From NCBI GenBank assembly GCA_018715465.1, contig DVLN01000116.1, positions 1-6,507 of the forward strand: a DNA stretch of 6,507 nucleotides, read 5' to 3'. This document shows positions 1-4,591 of the stretch, piece after piece. A program made the translations under genes and the position numbers. Within the stretch, counting starts at the first letter, position 1. Every line of letters starts with the position of its first letter. Below the pieces are notes generated by a model. The model was not told the DNA's origin. It was given only the letters and a program-made list of their open reading frames with translations, and did no database searches. Source of the stretch: Candidatus Faecivivens stercorigallinarum. Lineage in GTDB: Bacteria; Bacillota; Clostridia; Oscillospirales; Ruminococcaceae.

Positions 1-11
1 GGTTTGGCCTC

Positions 12-40
12 TTTTCTTTTGGGCAGAATACTGGTATAAT
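12..40 (+). promoter_or_regulatory. Probable sigma-A promoter (extended -10) of the MIF/two-component operon
   Basis: A perfect TATAAT lies at 35-40 and is preceded by TG at 32-33, giving the extended -10 form TGnTATAAT. The hexamer 17 bases upstream (TTTTCT, 12-17) matches the -35 consensus poorly, which is common when an extended -10 is present. Transcription would begin near 46-48, about 60 bases before the first tautomerase start codon. No other convincing promoter is visible before the next three genes, so this one probably serves all four. Confidence 0.7.
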
Positions 41-86
41 AAAAACAGTTCCGGGGCTTGTTTCCCGCTGATCAACAGCTGTTTTT
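41..86. repeat. Inverted repeat overlapping the predicted transcription start
   Basis: AAAAACAG at 41-48 is the exact reverse complement of CTGTTTTT at 79-86. Between them sit a small CGGG/CCCG stem (52-55 with 64-67) and a ten-base palindrome, AACAGCTGTT (74-83). If transcription starts near 47, the left arm is mostly not transcribed, so a DNA-level operator is more plausible than an RNA hairpin. AACAG also occurs as a direct repeat starting at 44 and 74, 30 bases apart. Function is inferred only from position. Confidence 0.3.
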
Positions 87-94
87 TAAATGAC

Positions 95-100
95 AGGAGG
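95..100 (+). promoter_or_regulatory. Ribosome binding site deciding the start of tautomerase paralog 1
   Basis: A perfect AGGAGG sits 7 bases before ATG 108. It excludes the in-frame ATG at 90, which lies upstream of it, and leaves Pro as the second residue, as the tautomerase mechanism requires. Confidence 0.85.
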
Positions 101-107
101 TTATTAT

Positions 108-449
108 ATGCCTTATATTCGTACAACCACCAATGTTCCGGTTTCTGACAACGCCGCAGAGAAAATCCGCGCAGAGCTTGGACAGGCGATCCGTCTGATT
201 CCCGGCAAGAGTGAGCAATGGCTGATGCTTGCAGTGGAAGGAGATAAAAAGATGTACTTCGCCGGTTCGGATAAGCCGCTTGCGATGGCGGAAGTCAGCC
301 TTTATGGAGCAGCTGACGGAGAATGCTACAACCGGCTGACCGGTAAGATCACCGAGATTCTGTCGAAGGTCCTTTCGGTGCCTGCTGACCGGATCTATGT
401 ACGGTATTCCGAGACGGAATACTGGGGATGGAATGGTGAGAATTTCTGA
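108..449 (+). CDS. MIF/tautomerase-superfamily protein, paralog 1
   Basis: A 113-residue protein of the macrophage migration inhibitory factor family, which forms trimers and uses an N-terminal proline as catalytic base in keto-enol tautomerisation. After removal of Met the chain begins Pro-Tyr-Ile. Pro1 is followed by TNVPVS (residues 7-12), the equivalent of TNVP in animal MIF, by IPGK with Lys33 matching the family's active-site Lys32, by DRIYVRY near 93-99, and by a C-terminal WGWN like the GWNN of animal MIF. The two cysteines of the animal CALC redox motif are replaced (aligned segment PLAMA), and the position of MIF Asn97 is Arg. There is no signal peptide. The start is ATG 108, preceded by AGGAGG at 95-100 with 7 bases of spacing; an in-frame ATG at 90 overlaps the leader and lacks such a site. 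First gene of the operon, 20 bases before paralog 2. Substrate and role are unknown. Confidence 0.9.
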   Translation: MPYIRTTTNVPVSDNAAEKIRAELGQAIRLIPGKSEQWLMLAVEGDKKMYFAGSDKPLAMAEVSLYGAADGECYNRLTGKITEILSKVLSVPADRIYVRYSETEYWGWNGENF

Positions 450-469
450 CTGAGAAGAGGTGAACGGAT

Positions 470-817
470 ATGCCGATGATTGATCTGAACACCAATGTCA
501 CCGTGTCCGAGCGGGCGCGGCTGGAGCTTGCCCGCGGTCTGGGAGAGGCGATCGCGCTGATCCCCGGAAAGGATGAGGACAGCCTGATGCTGCGGATTTC
601 TGGCAATAACGATATGTTTTTTAAGGGAAGGGACGATATTCCGATGGCATATGTCCGTACTGATCTGTATGCACAGCTGCCGGATGAAGAATATCGGCCT
701 TTTGGAGACGCGGTGATGCGGCTGCTGGGAAAGGTGCTGGCCATTCCGTCCGGCAATGTCTATCTGACCATCCGGCAGATCCCCTGCTGGATCACACGTG
801 GTGAGCAGTATGATTAA
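470..817 (+). CDS. MIF/tautomerase-superfamily protein, paralog 2
   Basis: A 115-residue second MIF-family protein, clearly related to the upstream gene and aligning almost without gaps. Shared features are the initiator Met-Pro, the TNV strand near residues 7-9, the helix ending in GEAIALIPGK (Lys33, the family active-site lysine), LML at 38-40, and a GNVYL strand that places Tyr97 near animal MIF Tyr95. It keeps Pro1 and Lys33 but diverges at the C-terminus: WGWN is absent and the protein ends with a charged tail after PCWI. MIF Asn97 is Thr here. The CALC motif is absent. The start is ATG 470 with AGAGGTG just upstream. The 3' end overlaps the response regulator start by 8 bases, which suggests translational coupling. 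It could be a second enzyme with another specificity, or a partner in a mixed trimer with paralog 1; the sequence does not decide between these. Confidence 0.87.
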   Translation: MPMIDLNTNVTVSERARLELARGLGEAIALIPGKDEDSLMLRISGNNDMFFKGRDDIPMAYVRTDLYAQLPDEEYRPFGDAVMRLLGKVLAIPSGNVYLTIRQIPCWITRGEQYD

Positions 818-1514
818 GATTGCAGTATGTGACGATGTCCAGCAGGACCAGCAGCTTCTGGTCTCTCTGATCCGAGAACTTGACCCGTTTGACGGGCAGT
901 TTGAGCTGGACCAGTTTTCGAGCGGGGAGGCGCTGCTTGCATCCAAAAAACGGCCGTATGACATGGTTGTGTTGGACGTACAGATGCCGGAGATGTCCGG
1001 TTATCGGACGGCACAGCTGCTGCGGGAGACCGACAGTAAGACGGTTCTGGCTTTTCTGACCGGAGTTGCGGCACCGACGGTTGAGGTATTCCGCGTCACT
1101 CCGTTTCGGTATCTGATGAAACAGATGGGACGGGAAGAACTGATGCAGGAGCTGACTGCCTGCTTCCATGAGGTGGAACGGGCCAACCAGTATGTAACCT
1201 TCCAGTCGGGAGGGGAGCTGCTGAGGCTGTCGGTGTCTTCGATTTTGTACCTTGTGATTCAGGGGAGAAGCGTCGACGTAATCACCGATCAGGGACGGTA
1301 CAGTTTAAAAATCAAGATGGCCCAGCTGCAGGATGTGCTGGCTCCGCATGGGTTTGGCTGCTGCCACAAAAGTTATCTGTGTAATTTTTCGCGGATTATC
1401 TCGGTCAGCTCCAGTTCGGTGATCATGGAAAACGGGGATATCCTGCCGGTATCCCAGCCCAAGGCCAAGAGCTTTAAGAGCGAGTTTCTGCATTTTGCAA
1501 AAACGACCGTCTGA
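810..1514 (+). CDS. LytTR-family response regulator (AgrA/VirR type)
   Basis: A 234-residue two-component response regulator. Residues 1-120 form a CheY-like receiver with acidic pocket Asp8/Asp9, phospho-acceptor Asp56 in the VVLDVQMP strand, Thr84 and Lys104; the residue after this lysine is Gln rather than the usual Pro. Residues about 127-230 form a LytTR DNA-binding domain, recognisable from HKSYLCNFSRI (186-196) and the terminal LPVSQPKAKSFK stretch (212-223). Members of this class bind short direct repeats upstream of target promoters. The start is ATG 810, giving the typical MIKIAVCDD beginning; it overlaps the end of tautomerase paralog 2 by 8 bases. A GTG at 798 is in frame but would add only four residues and no motif. 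The cognate kinase follows immediately. Targets are unknown; autoregulation of this operon is likely by analogy with agr-type systems, but no clear paired LytTR site is visible upstream. Confidence 0.95.
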   Translation: MIKIAVCDDVQQDQQLLVSLIRELDPFDGQFELDQFSSGEALLASKKRPYDMVVLDVQMPEMSGYRTAQLLRETDSKTVLAFLTGVAAPTVEVFRVTPFRYLMKQMGREELMQELTACFHEVERANQYVTFQSGGELLRLSVSSILYLVIQGRSVDVITDQGRYSLKIKMAQLQDVLAPHGFGCCHKSYLCNFSRIISVSSSSVIMENGDILPVSQPKAKSFKSEFLHFAKTTV

Positions 1515-1526
1515 GGAGTGTGACAA

Positions 1527-2876
1527 ATGCAGGAATTGTTATACTGGATGCTTGCGCAGGCGCCGTCCAATATCTTTGTTTTACTGATGATGGAGGACCT
1601 GTGCCATCGGACGCTGGTCCCGGTCGAAGAACATCGGAGAAGTACACCTTATCTTTTTACTGCTGTCGCGGTGGTCATGACGGGTGCAGACCTGTTTCAC
1701 AACAGTTTTCTGACGATGGCGGTGACGTGTGCCTTTATCGGGGTGTTGATCGGCTGGCTGTACGCAAGGGAAAGGCCGTATATCCGGCTGGTGATGGCCG
1801 AAGTGTTTTGTCTGCTGATTTCGGCGTCGGATATGGTCGGATTCGGCCTGTGGAGCGCCGGACGCATGATCGGATATAACGGCGGCAATCCGCTGGTCTG
1901 CCAGGCGATCGGCGGACAGTTTTTCCTGCTGCTGGTGTTTATCCTGATGCGCTGGTATATCCGGGCGGCGGTCAATGTCTACCATTCCAATGAAAGTACC
2001 TGGTTCTGGGTCTGCCTGATTGTGCCGGGGGTCAGTCTGCCGACAATAGGCGTCTTCTGGCGGCTGGCTATGACCGGCCATTACAGCAACCAGCTGGATA
2101 TGGCGATGATGCTATGCTGCACCGCACTTCTGTTTGGCTGCCAGGCTTCCTTTCGGATGTTTGAAAACATCGCTTCTCAGATGGAGGTGACTAGGGAATA
2201 TCAGGCCATCCGGCTGAGGCAGGAGATGGAAAAAAGGCATTATGACCTGATCCAGCAAAAAAATGAACAATATGCTTCAGCAGCGCATGATTTGAAGCAT
2301 CACCTCCGCTGCCTGTCCGATATGGCAAAGCAAGGCCAGCTGGACAGTATCCGCAGTTATATTGCCGGAATGCAGCAGGAAGAAAAGCGCAGACGGCAGG
2401 ACGAATATCTGCGGATGTTCACGCAGGACCGGGTATTGAATGTGATCCTGAGCGAAAAGGCGCGGATCGCTGCCGATGAGGAGATTAAGTTTACCGCTGA
2501 TCTGACAGCGGGACTGGACTTCCTCGATTCACTGGACAGCTGTGCCTTGATGGGCAATCTGCTGGATAATGCGTTGGAGGGAGCGAGAACGACCCTTCCA
2601 GGGAAAGAACGGTTTGTCCGGGTGCAGATCCGCCCGTTCAATCAGGGATTTGTGCTTGTCCGGGTAGAAAACAGCTTTTCCGGCTTTTTGCGGGAAAAGA
2701 ATGGACGTCTGTTGTCCACCAAGGACGAGGGCGGACGCGGATATGGGATGCAGAGCATCGCCCAGATCGCCGAAAAAACCGGCGGCAGTATGGAGTATGA
2801 AAGCCATGATGGTATCTTCACAGTCAATGTGCTTTTGAACCTGCTCCTCAGCGAAGAGGAACCACTTCGACCCTGA
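1527..2876 (+). CDS. GHKL-type sensor histidine kinase (AgrC-like)
   Basis: A 449-residue membrane sensor kinase, the probable partner of the preceding response regulator. The N-terminal half (about 8-207) holds six to seven hydrophobic helices with short loops, as in AgrC-type receptors. A charged, probably coiled-coil linker (213-250) leads to the phosphorylation box AAHDLKHHL, with His254 as the probable phospho-acceptor. The ATPase follows, with the N box around GNLLDNALEGA (Asn344 and Asn348) and the glycine-rich lid GGRGYGM (402-408). Start ATG 1527 has GAGGAG at 1513-1518, overlapping the regulator's stop codon; the genes are 12 bases apart. The 3' end overlaps the convergent small membrane protein gene by 29 bases. 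AgrC-type kinases usually detect a secreted cyclic peptide, but no agrB or agrD gene is present here, so the ligand is unknown. Confidence 0.95.
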   Translation: MQELLYWMLAQAPSNIFVLLMMEDLCHRTLVPVEEHRRSTPYLFTAVAVVMTGADLFHNSFLTMAVTCAFIGVLIGWLYARERPYIRLVMAEVFCLLISASDMVGFGLWSAGRMIGYNGGNPLVCQAIGGQFFLLLVFILMRWYIRAAVNVYHSNESTWFWVCLIVPGVSLPTIGVFWRLAMTGHYSNQLDMAMMLCCTALLFGCQASFRMFENIASQMEVTREYQAIRLRQEMEKRHYDLIQQKNEQYASAAHDLKHHLRCLSDMAKQGQLDSIRSYIAGMQQEEKRRRQDEYLRMFTQDRVLNVILSEKARIAADEEIKFTADLTAGLDFLDSLDSCALMGNLLDNALEGARTTLPGKERFVRVQIRPFNQGFVLVRVENSFSGFLREKNGRLLSTKDEGGRGYGMQSIAQIAEKTGGSMEYESHDGIFTVNVLLNLLLSEEEPLRP

Positions 2877-2877
2877 G
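2847..2877. repeat. Imperfect hairpin spanning the stop codons of two convergent genes
   Basis: CTCAGCGAAG at 2847-2856 can pair with CTTCG (2865-2869) and CTGAG (2873-2877) around an 8-base loop, with a three-base bulge (2870-2872) in the right arm. The right arm contains the TGA of the sensor kinase; the left arm contains the minus-strand stop of the small membrane protein. Neither strand has a T-tract directly after it, so it is not a standard intrinsic terminator. It could stabilise or punctuate the 3' ends of both messages, or be fortuitous. Confidence 0.3.
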
Positions 2878-3141
2878 AGAAAAATCCCAGTCTGGCAGCC
2901 GGATACGGATATAGCCCGAACGGATGTCGCAGACAAGGCTCTCTCCCGCGGGCGGATTGGAGATCATCCGGCAGCGATAGCCGGTGATTGACCAGCCCGC
3001 CAGCAGAGAGGCTACGGCAAGGGTAATGCCAAAAGACAGGAGAAAGATTCGAAAACGCTGGCTAGGTGAGGTAGGCAGCGCAAAGACAGGCAGCTGGTTG
3101 TAGGAATAACCGGCTGTCTTTTTTTGTTTGAATGGTTTCAT
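2848..3141 (-). CDS. Small single-pass membrane protein linked to spoIIP, function unknown
   Basis: A 97-residue protein I do not recognise as a known family. It has a basic N-terminus (MKPFKQKK), one hydrophobic segment at about 31-53 and a short C-terminal domain of alternating hydrophobic and charged residues (about 66-96, including RSGYIRIRLPDWDF) that suggests beta strands outside the membrane. The start at 3141 is chosen because AAGGGAG lies 8 bases upstream (3150-3156). An in-frame ATG at 3168 would add nine residues and overlap the spoIIP stop by 8 bases, which would suit coupling, but has no visible ribosome site. It lies directly downstream of spoIIP, so co-transcription and a sporulation-stage membrane role are possible but inferred only. 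Oddities: its codons 6-20 contain the terminator hairpin of the opposite strand, and its last 29 bases overlap the kinase gene. Confidence 0.65.
   Translation of the reverse strand: MKPFKQKKTAGYSYNQLPVFALPTSPSQRFRIFLLSFGITLAVASLLAGWSITGYRCRMISNPPAGESLVCDIRSGYIRIRLPDWDFSLRVEVVPLR
3082..3125 (+). terminator. Intrinsic terminator of the MIF/two-component operon
   Basis: An 18-base left arm (3082-3099) pairs with 3108-3125 around an 8-base loop. There is one mismatch (3087/3120) and three G-T wobbles, and a run of seven T residues occupies 3119-3125. The polarity is plus strand: the reverse direction has an A-rich lead and only three T residues after the stem. It lies 205 bases after the sensor kinase stop with no plus-strand gene between. 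It sits entirely inside the coding region of the minus-strand small membrane protein. Confidence 0.85.
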
Positions 3142-3149
3142 TTTGATAA

Positions 3150-3156
3150 CTCCCTT
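3150..3156 (-). promoter_or_regulatory. Ribosome binding site favouring the 3141 start of the small membrane protein
   Basis: Read on the minus strand, AAGGGAG is followed by 8 bases and then the ATG ending at 3141. It lies immediately downstream of the spoIIP stop codon (3161-3163). The alternative ATG at 3168 lacks a purine-rich site. Confidence 0.6.
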
Positions 3157-3160
3157 GGTT

Positions 3161-4405
3161 TTATTCATTTTTCAGCAGCGTTGCAAGAGAAGATCCGATC
3201 CAGTCACCAGCCAGCAGTGCCTGTGCCAGTGTGTTTCCGTGTCCGCCAACTTCAATCAGCAGCGAACCGGTCGTCAGGTTTTGGTTGTATTTGCGGTAAT
3301 CAAACAGGATTGGGCGGGTAAAGCCCGGATGGTCGGCTTCCATCTGCTGCTGCAGGTCGATCGCAAAAGCAAGGTTTTTCTGCCATTCGGGATAATCCAT
3401 TGTTCCGTCGTCACACCCGGAGATAATCATGACCTGTGCTGCTGTCCCTTCATCGGTTTCGACGACCGGAGCGGTAACGGTATCGCCTGATATGATTGCA
3501 TCCCGGTGGATATCCAGTACGACTTTGATGCCGGGATACTGTTCAAGGTAGCTTTGTACCGTTGCAGCGGAACGCTCGTAAGAGCCGTTGTAGGATGGGT
3601 AATCGTGCTGAGTGGTGTCATGGATGACACCGATGCCGGCTTGCTGCAGCCTGGCGGTGATGACTGCACCGACAGCGGCCATATTCTGCTCATTGTCGGT
3701 GGTGCGGGTGGGACAGGTCGTGTCGTAGACACTGCCGGTGTAGGGCATATAGCATTCGGTTGTGTGGGTGTGCATGATCAGCACCTCCACCTTCCCATCA
3801 GCGTCCAGTGTAAAGGCCGGATCGGCAGCTTCCGCATCGAGGACTGTCTGGTTACCATAGTCGGTCACGTTTTTGACAAAGCTGTTGCCCACCTGGACAT
3901 AGACATCTGACGGGGAGGCGGTATAGGTTTTGTGTACCAGAACCGCTTCGTTTTCCGGCAGGATCTCTGGGTCATTCTGAAGGGACGCGCTTTCCAGCAG
4001 CTCTTCCAGTTCGGGAAGAGGTTCGGAGGAGGGTTCGTCCGCAGCAGGAAGGCTTTCCGTCTGTTCGCTCGCTGGATCCTCTGTCAGTGTGGATGAAGAT
4101 GATTCAACCGGTTGGATATCATCATCGGATGGGGGAACCGTCTGCTCCGAGACACTGGTGGCATCCTGCGTGTCGGAATTTTGCGTCTGCTGCTGACGAA
4201 GCGGGCCGGACAGCCCGGCGGACAGTGCGACCACCCGGTCAAAACCGGGGCACTGGGGCAGCAGCAGGACACCAGTCAGAAAGGCAGCCAGAAAACAGGC
4301 AGCCAGAGAGGTCGCCGGAAGCTGCCGGTTCAGACGGTGAGAGGAGGGAATGGGTGTTTTCCTTCTCCACAGGACAATATGTCGGGAAGAACGTCTGTGT
4401 GCCAT
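3161..4405 (-). CDS. spoIIP: Stage II sporulation protein P (SpoIIP), cell wall amidase/endopeptidase
   Basis: A 414-residue SpoIIP. The family acts with SpoIID and SpoIIM in the mother-cell membrane, cutting stem peptides and cross-links of septal peptidoglycan so that engulfment can proceed. A basic N-terminus and a membrane segment (about 31-50) are followed by a low-complexity linker rich in Ser, Glu, Asp, Gln and Pro (about 70-150). The hydrolase domain (about 205-412) carries LIMHTHTTECY (His212, His214, Glu217), HDTTQHDYPSYNGSYERS (262-279), VVLDIHRDA (295-303, His300) and LLIEVGGHGNT (382-392, Glu385), all hallmarks of the family. The start is ATG 4405, with GAAAGGA 8 bases upstream; the TTG two codons earlier is too close to that site. 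In bacilli spoIIP commonly follows gpr, but here the spoIIP start faces a divergent sulfotransferase-like gene. A small membrane gene lies downstream. Confidence 0.95.
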   Translation of the reverse strand: MAHRRSSRHIVLWRRKTPIPSSHRLNRQLPATSLAACFLAAFLTGVLLLPQCPGFDRVVALSAGLSGPLRQQQTQNSDTQDATSVSEQTVPPSDDDIQPVESSSSTLTEDPASEQTESLPAADEPSSEPLPELEELLESASLQNDPEILPENEAVLVHKTYTASPSDVYVQVGNSFVKNVTDYGNQTVLDAEAADPAFTLDADGKVEVLIMHTHTTECYMPYTGSVYDTTCPTRTTDNEQNMAAVGAVITARLQQAGIGVIHDTTQHDYPSYNGSYERSAATVQSYLEQYPGIKVVLDIHRDAIISGDTVTAPVVETDEGTAAQVMIISGCDDGTMDYPEWQKNLAFAIDLQQQMEADHPGFTRPILFDYRKYNQNLTTGSLLIEVGGHGNTLAQALLAGDWIGSSLATLLKNE

Positions 4406-4447
4406 GGTCAAAATCCTTTCAGTCGGTCGGAAGATAACTGCTTTTTC

Positions 4448-4476
4448 AGCATACGCAGGGCAGGTGGTTTTTATAC
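4448..4476 (-). promoter_or_regulatory. Tentative sporulation-type promoter for spoIIP
   Basis: On the minus strand GTATAAA (4476-4470) is followed by 14 bases and CGTATGCT (4455-4448). The layout resembles sigma-E promoters (a -35 like KMATATT, 14 bases, a -10 like CATACAnT), but only about half of the -35 and five of eight -10 positions agree. It lies about 43 bases before the spoIIP start codon. No good sigma-A promoter is visible on this strand of the intergenic region. Confidence 0.25.
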
Positions 4477-4528
4477 CCGTCCGCTGGTTAAAATATCTAA
4501 GAGATGACAGGACTGATGGTTGACTATA

Positions 4529-4557
4529 TTGACGCTGGTGGTGTGTTTTGTTATACT
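4529..4557 (+). promoter_or_regulatory. Near-consensus sigma-A promoter of the sulfotransferase-like gene
   Basis: TTGACG (4529-4534) and TATACT (4552-4557) are separated by exactly 17 bases, with five of six consensus matches in each hexamer. A start near 4564 would give a leader of about 28 bases before the TTG start codon at 4592. A second TTGACT at 4520-4525 is spaced too far from the -10 to be its partner. Confidence 0.8.
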
Positions 4558-4576
4558 GGATGCAACAAACTCAGAC

Positions 4577-4582
4577 AGGAGG
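4577..4582 (+). promoter_or_regulatory. Ribosome binding site deciding a TTG start
   Basis: A perfect AGGAGG lies 9 bases before TTG 4592, in frame with the downstream coding region. The open frame extends upstream to a TTG at 4520, but that stretch contains the promoter, so the longer start is rejected. Confidence 0.85.
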
Positions 4583-4591
4583 TTTATTCAG

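Noticed and set aside
395..964. 189-residue open frame on the minus strand
   Set aside because: It runs antisense across tautomerase paralog 2 and the regulator, both of which have clear family motifs, and its translation has no recognisable domain.
1299..1308. TACAGTTTAA resembling half of an AgrA-type binding site
   Set aside because: Single copy inside the regulator coding sequence, with no second half at the expected spacing.
1520..1879. 119-residue plus-strand frame starting at GTG
   Set aside because: Shifted reading of the kinase gene; the kinase frame has a better ribosome site and full domain content.
1581..2081. 166-residue open frame on the minus strand
   Set aside because: Antisense to the membrane half of the sensor kinase; rich in His, Gln and Arg as expected from reverse-reading hydrophobic codons.
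3506..3910. 134-residue plus-strand frame
   Set aside because: Antisense to the conserved hydrolase domain of SpoIIP, with no start signal.
4087..4507. Two overlapping plus-strand frames
   Set aside because: They arise from the biased composition of the SpoIIP linker and N-terminus read in reverse; no ribosome site or motif.
4520..4591. Upstream TTG start for the sulfotransferase-like protein
   Set aside because: The stretch contains the -35 and -10 hexamers and no ribosome site, while AGGAGG lies correctly before TTG 4592.
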